This document shows positions 9,992 to 18,762 of a stretch of DNA of 64,000 nt, in pieces. This stretch comes from Chitinophagaceae bacterium (lineage in GTDB: Bacteria > Bacteroidota > Bacteroidia > Chitinophagales > Chitinophagaceae): the NCBI GenBank assembly GCA_019638615.1, contig JAHBTL010000003.1:62001-126000 (forward strand). Direction: 5' to 3'. Position 1 is the first letter of the stretch. The number at the start of each line of letters is the position of its first letter. Both the position numbers and the translations under genes were made by a program. The notes below the pieces were generated by a model. That model made no database searches, was not told the origin of the DNA, and saw nothing but the letters and a program-made list of their open reading frames with translations.

Positions 9992-11362
9992 ATGTTAGCG
10001 GGACTAAACAGGAAATTAATCACTCTGGTTGATAAGTATAAAAATACACATTATGGTTCGGGAATTTTATTGGCTATATCACAGAGTTCACTTGCCCTGG
10101 TTTTTATATTCATTGATTACATTTATTCAAAAAAACTCAGTGTTGTTGAGTTTGGATCGTGGAAGCAGATGTATTTTATTATACAGTTGGTAACCCCCTT
10201 GTTATCTTTTGGTTTTCCTGAAGGATTTAAATTTTATATTGCTAAAGAAAATAATAAACCCTTATTCTTTTCCAATTTTCTTTTTACATTTTTAACCATT
10301 GCCTGCATTGAGTTTTTAATCATCGTTTGTTTAAACCTCTTTCATTTTGCAGGCTGGATAGATATAAATATTTATTTCCTGGTGAGTTTGTTGTTTCCAC
10401 TTGCATTTCTTTCTTATGGGGTCAATCAAACTTTAAAATACACATATATTAATAACCAAAGGGTTTTTGAGTTTACCAAAACTACTCTTATTGCATTATT
10501 GGTAACAATTGTTTTTATAGTTTTGTCGGGATGGCTTGTTAGTTCGCATAAGTCGTACTTTATGGCATTGGGTGTAGCGTTGTATATATTGACGTTTGGA
10601 TTGCCGATCTATACTTTATATATTAATTCGGGATTAACTGTAAGCAGAAGCCTGGTAGATATGTCTCATATAAAAAAAATGTTTGCCATCGGATTTCCCT
10701 TATACTGTGCTTCTTTTATTGGCGTAATTAATGTTAACCTGAATAAGGCGGTTGTTTCATTTCTTGAGTCGAAAGAAACATTTGCTATTTTTTCTGTAGG
10801 GGCGTTGGAAATACCCATTTTTGCAATGTTAAGTGCTTCTTTTTCCCAGAATATATATCCTCAACTTGTAAAACATATTCACAACAATGAAAAGGATAAA
10901 GCAAAAAAGCTTTGGATTAACACAACAAAAAAGGTTTCCTATATTACTTATCCGTTGTTATTGGTGTTAATGGTATTGGCAAAACCGCTTATCTATCTTA
11001 TTTATACAACTGACTACCAGGAGTCAGTTATCTTATTTCAGACTTTTCTTTTGATAGGACTTTTCAGGAATAATTTTTATGGTTCTTTGATTGTTGCATC
11101 CGGTAAAACAAAGTATATTACCTTATACAGTGCCCTCGCGCTGGTTTCAAACCTCCTGTTTTCTTTAAGCGTATATTATTTTTTTGGGATCAGGGGAATT
11201 GTTTACGGTAACCTGTTGTCTACCATTGTTATTAATCTCCTGCAATTGAATCATGAGAACCTGCTCGGTGATTATGTAAAGAAATTTTTATTTGATAAGA
11301 AAATATTTGTAATGATTGTCGCGATTTTGGCTGCGTACCTTTATGGTATGTTAAGTGCATGA
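9992..11362 (+). CDS. Oligosaccharide flippase (Wzx-like)
   Basis: A 456-residue protein made almost entirely of hydrophobic helices (about 12-14), beginning near residue 25 (ILLAISQSSLALVFIFIDY). The topology, length and order between polymerase and glycosyltransferase match the polysaccharide biosynthesis/MOP flippase family, which moves lipid-linked repeat units across the inner membrane. Composition is AT-rich like the neighbouring genes. Its stop overlaps the start of the next gene (ATGA). Confidence 0.88.
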   Translation: MLAGLNRKLITLVDKYKNTHYGSGILLAISQSSLALVFIFIDYIYSKKLSVVEFGSWKQMYFIIQLVTPLLSFGFPEGFKFYIAKENNKPLFFSNFLFTFLTIACIEFLIIVCLNLFHFAGWIDINIYFLVSLLFPLAFLSYGVNQTLKYTYINNQRVFEFTKTTLIALLVTIVFIVLSGWLVSSHKSYFMALGVALYILTFGLPIYTLYINSGLTVSRSLVDMSHIKKMFAIGFPLYCASFIGVINVNLNKAVVSFLESKETFAIFSVGALEIPIFAMLSASFSQNIYPQLVKHIHNNEKDKAKKLWINTTKKVSYITYPLLLVLMVLAKPLIYLIYTTDYQESVILFQTFLLIGLFRNNFYGSLIVASGKTKYITLYSALALVSNLLFSLSVYYFFGIRGIVYGNLLSTIVINLLQLNHENLLGDYVKKFLFDKKIFVMIVAILAAYLYGMLSA

Positions 11363-12540
11363 TAAACGGATCAATGAAGATGGATAAACAAAGGCTTATA
11401 CGAATTACAACGATTCCGGGCTCATTAGCATTTTTGTTAAAAAACCAGTTGAAATTTATGAACCGGTTTTATGAGGTTCATGCAGTCTCAAGCTCCGGTA
11501 AATCATTAGAAGAGGTAAGAGAAAGGGAAGGAGTGGAAATACACAGCGTATTAATGACACGTACTATTTCTCCATGGAAAGATTTGGTAGCTTTAATAAA
11601 GCTGGTAAAAGTTATGCGAAAATTGTGCCCTGCAATTGTACATAGCCATACGCCCAAGGCCGGAACCTTAGGCATGATTGCTGCAAAAATTGCCGGGGTT
11701 CCTGTTCGTATGCATACTGTTGCAGGCTTGCCTTTACTTGAGGCCAGGGGAAATAAAAGAAAGCTTCTGGGCATCATTGAAAAAATAACATATTCCTGCG
11801 CCACTATGGTGTATCCCAATTCGTTTGCTTTAAGAGATATTATTCTTCAGAACAAATTTTGTAAAAAGGAGAAGCTGTCTGTCATTGGTAACGGAAGTTC
11901 TAATGGAATTGATATCTCTTTTTTTGATCCGGGACAGGTAACGGAAGAAAACAGGCAAACATTGCGGGATGAACTTGGTATCAAAGTGTCGGATAAGGTT
12001 TTTTGCTTCATTGGAAGGATTGTCAGAGATAAGGGTATACAGGAACTGGTTGAGGCTTTTTGTCGTATGAAGAAAGGAGATTCGTCTGTAAAGCTTTTAC
12101 TGGTAGGATCGTTTGAAAAGCATCTTGACCCTTTGGGTAAAGAAACTGAGGATTTGATCTCTACTGAGCCGGATATATTGTTTGTTGGATTTCAAAAAGA
12201 TGTAAGACCTTACCTTGCAATTTGTGATGTATTTGTTTTTCCAAGTTACCGGGAAGGCTTTCCTAATGTGGTAATGCAGGCAGGCGCAATGGGGGTACCC
12301 TGCATTGTAAGTAATATCAACGGGTGTAATGAGATAATTGAGCATAAGAAAAACGGATGGATCGTGGAAGCTAAAAATGTGGATGAATTAAAGGATGCGA
12401 TGATCTATCTTATTGAAAACGAAGCAGAACGCAAAAGAATGGCAGGCTTGTCACGTCAAATGATTGTAAGCAGGTATAATCAGCAGTATATTTGGGAACA
12501 ATTGCTGGTCGAGTACAGAAAACAAGCTGGCCGGGATTAG
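11359..12540 (+). CDS. Family 4 glycosyltransferase
   Basis: A 393-residue GT-B enzyme. HSHTPKAGTLGMIAAKIAGVP (first 20 residues of interest near 95-115) and HTVAGLPL are typical of the GT4 group that uses UDP-HexNAc-type donors. FCFIGRIVRDKGIQELVEA starts the C-terminal nucleotide-binding domain. The EX7E site reads EGFPNVVMQ, so Gln replaces the second Glu, a variant I recall as recurrent in this Bacteroidota subgroup. The annotated ATG overlaps the flippase stop; in-frame ATGs at 11374 and 11380 are equally possible. Confidence 0.9.
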   Translation: MINGSMKMDKQRLIRITTIPGSLAFLLKNQLKFMNRFYEVHAVSSSGKSLEEVREREGVEIHSVLMTRTISPWKDLVALIKLVKVMRKLCPAIVHSHTPKAGTLGMIAAKIAGVPVRMHTVAGLPLLEARGNKRKLLGIIEKITYSCATMVYPNSFALRDIILQNKFCKKEKLSVIGNGSSNGIDISFFDPGQVTEENRQTLRDELGIKVSDKVFCFIGRIVRDKGIQELVEAFCRMKKGDSSVKLLLVGSFEKHLDPLGKETEDLISTEPDILFVGFQKDVRPYLAICDVFVFPSYREGFPNVVMQAGAMGVPCIVSNINGCNEIIEHKKNGWIVEAKNVDELKDAMIYLIENEAERKRMAGLSRQMIVSRYNQQYIWEQLLVEYRKQAGRD

Positions 12541-12601
12541 ATGATGAATCTATTCGTTTCTGGTATATTTTTATTGCCTAATTGTAAAGCAATTATTAAG
12601 T

Positions 12602-13243
12602 ATGGGAAATAAAATTGCAATTGCAGGAGCAGGCGGATTTTCCAAAGAGGTGTATCTTATAATAGAAGCAATCAACAAAATTGCACCTACTTGGGATTTT
12701 GTCGGGTTTTTCGACGATAAAGTTCCCAGGGGAAAGTTTTTTATGGATTTTGAAGTGTTGGGGAATATGCAGGATTTAAATAATACTAATGAGGATATAT
12801 ATGTTGCAGTTGCTGCAGGAAGGTCCGACAAGATTATTGCTATAGTTAATAAGTTAACCTCGCCCAAAATTTTTTTCCCAAACATAATCCATCCATCTGT
12901 CTTTCTTCATTTTGAAACCCTTACAGTGGGAGAGGGTAACATCATTCAGTCCGGATCATCTTTTTCGGCAGATAACCGGATTGGAAAATACAATATATTT
13001 AATGCATCTGTAAAAGTAGGGCATGATGCCATCATTGGTAATTATAATACATTTGCAACGGGAACGCTGATTTCCGGCGGTGTTGAAATAGGAGATCAAA
13101 ACAATTTTGGGATTAATTCCGGGATTCTCCAATATAAAAAGGTAGGAAATGGTAACACAATAGGTCCGTTGTCAATCTTATTTAAAAGCATTCGTGATAA
13201 TGGACATTACTTAGGTGTGCCGGCTTTGCCTACAGGTATATAA
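12602..13243 (+). CDS. NeuD-type sugar O/N-acyltransferase (first copy)
   Basis: A 213-residue protein with a PglD-like N-terminal Rossmann domain (KIAIAGAGGFSKEVY, residues 4-18) followed by hexapeptide-repeat turns forming a left-handed beta helix (about 95-200). NeuD/PglD enzymes transfer an acyl group, usually acetyl from acetyl-CoA, to a sugar amine or hydroxyl. It is immediately followed by an acyl carrier protein, so an acyl-ACP donor instead of acetyl-CoA is a reasonable inference but not shown. His in VGHDAI is the likely catalytic base. Confidence 0.85.
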   Translation: MGNKIAIAGAGGFSKEVYLIIEAINKIAPTWDFVGFFDDKVPRGKFFMDFEVLGNMQDLNNTNEDIYVAVAAGRSDKIIAIVNKLTSPKIFFPNIIHPSVFLHFETLTVGEGNIIQSGSSFSADNRIGKYNIFNASVKVGHDAIIGNYNTFATGTLISGGVEIGDQNNFGINSGILQYKKVGNGNTIGPLSILFKSIRDNGHYLGVPALPTGI

Positions 13244-13315
13244 ACAATCGGATATCCTGCTGTAAAGTCGAAAGGTAAAATATTTCAGTCGATTTTTTGT
13301 TCAAATCAATTTTTT

Positions 13316-13543
13316 ATGGATAAAGATGCATTTCTTAAGTCTTTTGCCGATCAGTTTGATGATACTGATCCGGCTTCGATTACTTTAGATACGAAATTCA
13401 AAGAACTTGAAGAATGGAGTTCTATGGTAGCCCTGATGATCATTGCTATGGCGGACGAAAATTACAATAAAAAAATAACCGGCGCCGATTTGAGGGAATC
13501 AGGCACCATCGGGCAATTGTATGAAAGGATCAGCTCCAGGTAA
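13316..13543 (+). CDS. Acyl carrier protein
   Basis: A 75-residue acidic helical protein of normal ACP length. The usual DSL phosphopantetheine site is replaced by EWSSM (residues 33-37). Ser36 aligns with the modified serine, with Met37 in place of Leu. This WSS/WSSL-type variant recalls the dedicated ACPs found beside adenylating ligases in secondary pathways and is not the housekeeping AcpP sequence. It should carry the acyl intermediate handled by the downstream ligase, SDR and KAS III proteins. The stop is immediately followed by a palindromic repeat. Confidence 0.85.
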   Translation: MDKDAFLKSFADQFDDTDPASITLDTKFKELEEWSSMVALMIIAMADENYNKKITGADLRESGTIGQLYERISSR

Positions 13544-13545
13544 TG

Positions 13546-13705
13546 GGGCTGACCCAAAAGGTCGTCATTGCGGTCCCGACCGCCCCGAACGTTCGGGGGA
13601 AGAAGCAGTCCCAAATATTTAAATCTTTATCAGTCAATGAGATTGCTTTCCCGACACAGTCGGGATTCCTCCCTAGAATACGTTCAACGACCTTTTGGTC
13701 AGCCC
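13546..13705 (+). repeat. Palindromic intergenic element (MITE-like)
   Basis: Terminal inverted repeats of about 19 bases lie at 13546-13565 (GGGCTGACCCAAAAGGTCGT) and 13687-13705 (ACGACCTTTTGGTCAGCCC); they match apart from one extra C. Inside are smaller palindromes: CCCGAACGTTCGGG near 13586-13601 and CCCGACACAGTCGGG near 13652-13667. It begins 3 bases after the ACP stop and separates the ACP from the ligase gene. A 61-codon open frame crosses it but is an artefact of the repeat. No transposase is inside. Confidence 0.75.
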
Positions 13706-13790
13706 TAAGGGATTTCAAAATTGTATAACACAGTAGTAATGGCTCATGCCTCTTGCCGGGACATATCCGGCTGAAGAAAATTTTTAATAA

Positions 13791-15209
13791 ATGAATAAAG
13801 ATGCTATCTATAGCAACAGCCCTTATTTCATTAAAAGGCTGCTCGTAAACTTCCAGGGATATAAAAACGCCAAAGGGCGATACGGAAAGCTTTTTGATTC
13901 TTATTTCGAACTGTTTAAAAGTCTCTGGACAAAAAGTGGTGAGGAACTGGAAGAGTACAGGAGCGGGGAATTAAAAAAATTATTGCTCGAATGCTACAGG
14001 TATTCAGAATGGTACAAAAAGAAGTTTGAGGCATTATCGGTATCTGAGGCAGATATCAATGATGATCCGTTCAAAGTACTTTACCAGCTTCCGTTGTTAG
14101 AAAAGCAGGAGAGGCGTCAGTTTGCAGAATCAATAAGAAATAATAACCCGGGCAGGCCCACAGTAGCTGTAGGCTTTACCAGCGGTACTTCCGGTTCTCC
14201 TACCATCAATTACCTGGATAAAGAATCAGTGAATTTGTCATTTGCATTATGGAAACGGTTTCACTGGGCCATCGGATTGCCTCTTAATCCCCGCACTGCA
14301 CGCTTTTCAGGCAGGATTATTGTGCATCCCAAAGCGGCGAAACCGCCTTTTTGGGTTTATAATTACTTTGAAAAACAAATTTACTTTTCAACGTATCATC
14401 TTACAGAACAGAACATGGGTTCCTATGTAAAAAAGCTGAATTCGTTTAAACCTGTGCTGATCGATGGCTACCCGTCTGCTATTTATGTACTGGCAGAATT
14501 TATTAATAAGAATAAGCTTTCATTGAATTTTAAACCAACGGCTATTGCTACTACCGCTGAAACATTGCATGACTATCAACGTGCGTCAATGGAAAAAGCC
14601 TTTGGCTGCAAAGTGTATAACCAGTATGCGAGCAGCGAAGGCGGAGCTTTTATTACTGAATGTAAAGAAGGTAAACTGCATGTAAATACCGATACCGGTA
14701 TTTTTGAATTTCTGAACCTCAATAATGAGCCGGCTGCTCCTGGCGAAATTGCACAGTTAGTAATGACCAGCTTCAGGAATTTCAAGACTCCCCTTCTTCG
14801 CTATAGAATCGGTGACACTGTTCTTTTACCCGAAAAGCAGATAAGCTGCAATTGCGGATGTAAAATGCCGATAATAGAAAAAATTACCGGCAGAGAAGAT
14901 GATATATTATGGACAAAGCAAAAAGGGTATGTGGGGAGAATGGATACGGCGTATAAAGGATTGGAAGGAATAGTCAAATCGCAGCTAATCCAGGAAAGTC
15001 CGGACAGTCTGATCGTTAATAATGTGGTGGATGAAAAATATTCAACGGAGTATGAAACAAAGCTCATAGCAAACCTTAAAAACAGGTTGGGGGATGATAT
15101 CCGGATTACAATTAACCTGATGAATGACATTCCTTTGTCTGCAAATGGAAAGTTTACAGCGGTAAAGCGGAAGTTTAAAATAGATAGTTTACTAAAAGAT
15201 AATGCATGA
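13791..15209 (+). CDS. PaaK/CapK-type acyl-activating ligase
   Basis: A 472-residue member of the phenylacetate-CoA ligase / CapK branch of the ANL adenylating superfamily. The ATP-binding loop TSGTSGSP is at about 129-136, an adenylation motif YASSEGG at about 277-283, and RYRIGDT and TGREDDI follow. PaaK-like proteins in capsule clusters are common but poorly characterised. Here the adjacent ACP makes loading of a carboxylic acid onto ACP or CoA the simplest role. Substrate is unknown. It overlaps an upstream in-frame start of the next frame by 8 bases. Confidence 0.87.
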   Translation: MNKDAIYSNSPYFIKRLLVNFQGYKNAKGRYGKLFDSYFELFKSLWTKSGEELEEYRSGELKKLLLECYRYSEWYKKKFEALSVSEADINDDPFKVLYQLPLLEKQERRQFAESIRNNNPGRPTVAVGFTSGTSGSPTINYLDKESVNLSFALWKRFHWAIGLPLNPRTARFSGRIIVHPKAAKPPFWVYNYFEKQIYFSTYHLTEQNMGSYVKKLNSFKPVLIDGYPSAIYVLAEFINKNKLSLNFKPTAIATTAETLHDYQRASMEKAFGCKVYNQYASSEGGAFITECKEGKLHVNTDTGIFEFLNLNNEPAAPGEIAQLVMTSFRNFKTPLLRYRIGDTVLLPEKQISCNCGCKMPIIEKITGREDDILWTKQKGYVGRMDTAYKGLEGIVKSQLIQESPDSLIVNNVVDEKYSTEYETKLIANLKNRLGDDIRITINLMNDIPLSANGKFTAVKRKFKIDSLLKDNA

Positions 15210-15258
15210 ATTTTCCGGTAATGGTAATATAACTTTAATAATTCAAGACGGTTTTCAT

Positions 15259-16020
15259 ATGGATCAAAGTTCTCCTTTTTCGTTATCCGGTAAAATATTT
15301 GTTGTAGCAGGAGCTTCTTCAGGTATTGGATTGGCCATATGCCATAGCATTGTAAAAGCCGGCGGTAAAGTAATAGGATTGGCAAGAAGAGAAGAAAGAT
15401 TACAGGCCATGGTTAATGAATTAGGTAAGGAAAACGCCTCGTATATAAAAGCTGATTTATCAAAAGATGAAGACATTACACATGTAGTGGATCAAATACC
15501 TGAAGTAAATGGTTATGTGCATGCTACCGGTATAATTAAATTATCGCCATTGAAATTTTTGAAGCGTGAAACGCTGGAAGAGATAATGAATGTGAACTAT
15601 TTTTCAATGGTTCTTACGCTTGCAGAAATGACGAAGAAGAAGAAAATAAAAAAACAGGCTTATTCTTCCATTGTTCTGATATCTTCTATTAATGCGCTTG
15701 TTGGTTCCAAGTCGAACCTGATGTATGCCGGAAGTAAAGGTGCCATGTCTTCGGCAAGCCGTGTTATAGCAAATGAACTGGCTGGTCAGAAGATACGGGT
15801 CAATACGATCAAGCCGGCTATGGTGGACACGGATCTGGCTTCGGATGTGCAGGATCTTCTTTCCAAAGAAACAATTGATAAAGATAAAGAGAGCTATCCC
15901 TTTGGATACGGTACACCAGAAGATGTGGCCAATACAACCGTATTTTTGCTTTCTGATGCTTCAAAATGGATAACAGGTCAATCCTTTATATTGGATGGCG
16001 GATGGCTTAATTTAGTATAA
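15259..16020 (+). CDS. Short-chain dehydrogenase/reductase (FabG-like)
   Basis: A 253-residue SDR from the ATG at 15259. It has a cofactor motif GASSGIG (18-24), Arg43/Arg44 after the second strand (favouring NADPH), Asn111 in NVNY and the catalytic set Ser142/143, Tyr156, Lys160 (YAGSK). The C-terminus SFILDGGWLNLV is typical of classical SDRs. It likely reduces a 3-ketoacyl thioester made by the following synthases. The frame stays open to 15202, inside the ligase gene, but family length favours the later start. NNAG is replaced by HATG. Confidence 0.88.
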   Translation: MDQSSPFSLSGKIFVVAGASSGIGLAICHSIVKAGGKVIGLARREERLQAMVNELGKENASYIKADLSKDEDITHVVDQIPEVNGYVHATGIIKLSPLKFLKRETLEEIMNVNYFSMVLTLAEMTKKKKIKKQAYSSIVLISSINALVGSKSNLMYAGSKGAMSSASRVIANELAGQKIRVNTIKPAMVDTDLASDVQDLLSKETIDKDKESYPFGYGTPEDVANTTVFLLSDASKWITGQSFILDGGWLNLV

Positions 16021-16030
16021 TAACAAGTAT

Positions 16031-17089
16031 ATGGCGCTACTGTATAATAAAAATGTTTCTGTCACCGGTATCAGTGCCTGTGTTCCCAGGGAAGTTGTGA
16101 GGAACCAGGATAACGGCGTGTTTGCAGAGAATGATATAAAGTCGTTTATCAGTAACGTGGGGATTGAAGAATACCGTGCCAGCGGCCCGGGGATATGCGC
16201 TTCCGATTTGTGTGTGGCCGCGGCAGAAAAGCTTATAGAAGATATGGGCATCAATAAGGAAGATATTGGGATAGTCGTATTTGTGTCCCAGTCGCCGGAT
16301 TACTACTTCCTGCCTAATACTGCCTGCATTATCCAGCACAGGTTGCATCTTAGCAAGGAAACGCTTGCTTTTGATGTGCCTCTGGGCTGCAGTGGTTATG
16401 TATATGGATTGAATATGATTGCCTCTTATCTTTCTTCCGGACAAATAAAAAAGGGTTTGTTGTTAGTAGGAGATACCGGATCGAAAACTACCAATGCTAA
16501 AGACAAAAGCAGCGCCCTTCTTTTTGGCGATGCCGGTGCAGCCACTATGCTTGAGTACGATCCTAACGCAAGCGGTATTCATTTTCATCTGGCAACCGAT
16601 GGATCCGGGTACAAAGCAATCATTGTTCCGGAGGGGGGATTCAGAAACAGGTTTTCGCACGAATCGCTTATTGAAAAGACCGATGCGGAAGGGTTGACGA
16701 GGTGTGGGATCAATGTTCATCTGGATGGGTTTGATGTTTTTTCTTTTGGCATTACTGAAGCGCCTAAAACGGTTAAAAAATTGACTGAGCATCTTGGTAT
16801 TACGAACGACCATATTGATTTTGCTGTTTTTCACCAGGCGAACAAAATGATGAATGAGAAAATAAGAAAGAAACTTGCGCTCCCGGAAGACAAGGTGCCC
16901 TATTCTTTAAAAAAGTTTGGCAACACCAGTTCCGCGTCTATCCCGCTTACAATTGTAACGGCATTGCGTGAACAATTACATAAGAAAAGTTCCAGTGTTA
17001 TTTTATGCGGGTTTGGAGTAGGCTTATCGTGGGGAACAGCCTATACGACTCTTGGCAATCTCTTTCTTTCTGAACTGGTTGAGTTATAA
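16031..17089 (+). CDS. 3-oxoacyl-ACP synthase III homologue, copy 1
   Basis: A 352-residue thiolase-fold enzyme with the full KAS III catalytic triad: Cys120 (PLGCSGYVYG), His268 (FHQANK) and Asn298 (GNTSSAS). KAS III enzymes condense an acyl-CoA starter with malonyl-ACP; some relatives in secondary pathways act as acyltransferases instead. It lies 10 bases after the SDR and 17 before a second KAS III, so all are one transcript. Housekeeping fabH would not normally sit in a polysaccharide cluster, so a dedicated role in building the acyl decoration is inferred. Confidence 0.92.
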   Translation: MALLYNKNVSVTGISACVPREVVRNQDNGVFAENDIKSFISNVGIEEYRASGPGICASDLCVAAAEKLIEDMGINKEDIGIVVFVSQSPDYYFLPNTACIIQHRLHLSKETLAFDVPLGCSGYVYGLNMIASYLSSGQIKKGLLLVGDTGSKTTNAKDKSSALLFGDAGAATMLEYDPNASGIHFHLATDGSGYKAIIVPEGGFRNRFSHESLIEKTDAEGLTRCGINVHLDGFDVFSFGITEAPKTVKKLTEHLGITNDHIDFAVFHQANKMMNEKIRKKLALPEDKVPYSLKKFGNTSSASIPLTIVTALREQLHKKSSSVILCGFGVGLSWGTAYTTLGNLFLSELVEL

Positions 17090-17106
17090 AAATTATTGAT
17101 ATTATT

Positions 17107-18123
17107 ATGCCGGTTGATATTGCAACCATATCCGCAGTAGCTTATTATTTTCCATCCGGTGAGCTTACGAATGAACATCTTAATGTTGAATTCCCGGAAT
17201 GGAGTGTTGAAAAAATCATGGCTAAAGTGGGTGTAAGCAACCGGCGGATAGCTGCTCAGGATGAATTTGCCTCGGACCTTGCCGTAAAAGCCGCTCAAAA
17301 GCTGTTTGCAGACAATAATGTTGATCCCGTCATTATTGATTATCTGATAGTATGTACCCAAAGTCCTGATTATTTTTTACCTGCTACTGCCTGTATTGTT
17401 CATCAACAGTTGCATTTGCCTGCAAAAGCAGGAGCAATAGATATCAACCAGGGCTGCTCTGGCTTTGTATATGGCTTGGGGTTAGCAAAGGGAATGATTG
17501 CTGCCGGGGATGCCACGAATGTCCTTTTAATTACAGCCGATACATACAGCAAATTTCTTCACCCCCTTGATAAAGGAAACCGGTCTATTTTTGGCGATGC
17601 GGCTGCTGCAACACTGGTCTCCTCGAACGGTGCAGGAGCAGCAGTAGGAAAAATGATTTTTGGAACGGATGGTAGTGGCGCCTCCAACCTGATTGTAAAA
17701 AACGGGGCGATGCGATCTCCCAAATCGGCAGATGTTGATTTGCATACAGATGAAAACGGGAATTTCTATAATGATAATTACCTTTTCATGAATGGTGCAG
17801 AGGTATTTAATTTCACACTTGAGTCTGTTCCGTCCCTCGTACGTCAGATACTTGAAAAGAATAACCTGATGCAAGACGAAATAGACGTTTTTATTTTCCA
17901 CCAGGCCAATAAATTCATGCTTGAATATTTAAGAAAAAAAATAAAAATTCCTGTTGAAAAGTTTTTTATATGGATGGAAACCTGCGGCAACACAGTTTCC
18001 AGTACAATACCCATTGCTATTTACCAGGCTATCAAAAATAATAATATTAAAAAAGGACATAAAGTACTGATCGCAGGTTTTGGAGTAGGCTATTCCTGGG
18101 GAGGGACAGTTTTATATTTTTAA
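17107..18123 (+). CDS. 3-oxoacyl-ACP synthase III homologue, copy 2
   Basis: A 338-residue paralogue of the preceding gene with an intact triad: Cys117 (NQGCSGFVYG), His265 (FHQANK) and Asn295 (CGNTVSST). The two proteins share architecture and motifs but differ clearly along their length, so this is an old duplication or paired recruitment. With two active-looking synthases the pathway could do two elongations, or this copy could condense while the other transfers the acyl chain. It lies 30 bases upstream of the sugar transferase gene. Confidence 0.92.
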   Translation: MPVDIATISAVAYYFPSGELTNEHLNVEFPEWSVEKIMAKVGVSNRRIAAQDEFASDLAVKAAQKLFADNNVDPVIIDYLIVCTQSPDYFLPATACIVHQQLHLPAKAGAIDINQGCSGFVYGLGLAKGMIAAGDATNVLLITADTYSKFLHPLDKGNRSIFGDAAAATLVSSNGAGAAVGKMIFGTDGSGASNLIVKNGAMRSPKSADVDLHTDENGNFYNDNYLFMNGAEVFNFTLESVPSLVRQILEKNNLMQDEIDVFIFHQANKFMLEYLRKKIKIPVEKFFIWMETCGNTVSSTIPIAIYQAIKNNNIKKGHKVLIAGFGVGYSWGGTVLYF

Positions 18124-18153
18124 GTAATTATACCTTTTTGTTGGAATTTAAGT

Positions 18154-18762
18154 ATGTATAAAAGATTTTTTAAAAGAGGGTTGGATTTACTTGTTGCTAC
18201 GATTGCTTTTCTGATTTTGTTCCCGGTATTCCTGATCATAACGCTTTTGTTATTGATTGCAAATTCGGGTAAGCCCTTCTTTTTTCAGGACCGGCCCGGC
18301 AGGAATGGTAAAATATTCAGGGTGGTTAAGTTTAAAACAATGAACGATAGAACTGGTGAAGACGGGAAGCTCCTGCCCGGAGAACTGCGGATCACCAGGG
18401 TTGGGAACTTTGCCAGGAAAACATCGCTTGATGAAATACCTCAGTTATTAAATGTAATAAAAGGCGACATGAGCCTGGTGGGGCCCCGCCCACTGCTTGT
18501 ATCTTATTTACCATTGTATAACGAAAAACAGAAAAGACGCCACGAAATAAGACCGGGCATTACCGGATGGGCCCAGGTAAACGGGAGAAACGCTATTAGC
18601 TGGGAACAAAAGTTTGAGTATGATGTTTGGTATGTTGACCATTATTCCTTTTCCCTGGATGTTAAAATCCTTTTTCTAACTGTTCTTAAAGTATTCAGAA
18701 GTGAAGGAGTAAACGCGGGTAAAATAGTAACAATGGAACCTTTTACAGGTTCCGGTTCGTAA
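18154..18762 (+). CDS. Undecaprenyl-phosphate sugar phosphotransferase (PglC-like)
   Basis: A 202-residue short bacterial sugar transferase: one membrane segment (about 12-34), then RPGRNGKIFRVVKFKTM, LDEIPQLLNVIKGDMSLVGPRP and PGITGWAQVNGRN. These are the catalytic signatures of monotopic phosphoglycosyl transferases. It should start the repeat unit by moving a phospho-sugar from UDP-sugar to undecaprenyl phosphate. The short PglC-type form commonly uses UDP-diacetamido sugars, which fits the aminotransferase and acyltransferase downstream. The exact donor is inferred. Confidence 0.92.
   Translation: MYKRFFKRGLDLLVATIAFLILFPVFLIITLLLLIANSGKPFFFQDRPGRNGKIFRVVKFKTMNDRTGEDGKLLPGELRITRVGNFARKTSLDEIPQLLNVIKGDMSLVGPRPLLVSYLPLYNEKQKRRHEIRPGITGWAQVNGRNAISWEQKFEYDVWYVDHYSFSLDVKILFLTVLKVFRSEGVNAGKIVTMEPFTGSGS

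Noticed and set aside
13543-13728. 61-codon open frame after the ACP gene
   Set aside because: It consists almost wholly of the palindromic repeat and starts at the inverted end.
15202-15258. Upstream extension of the SDR gene
   Set aside because: It overlaps the ligase gene, and SDR family proteins start near the ATG at 15259.
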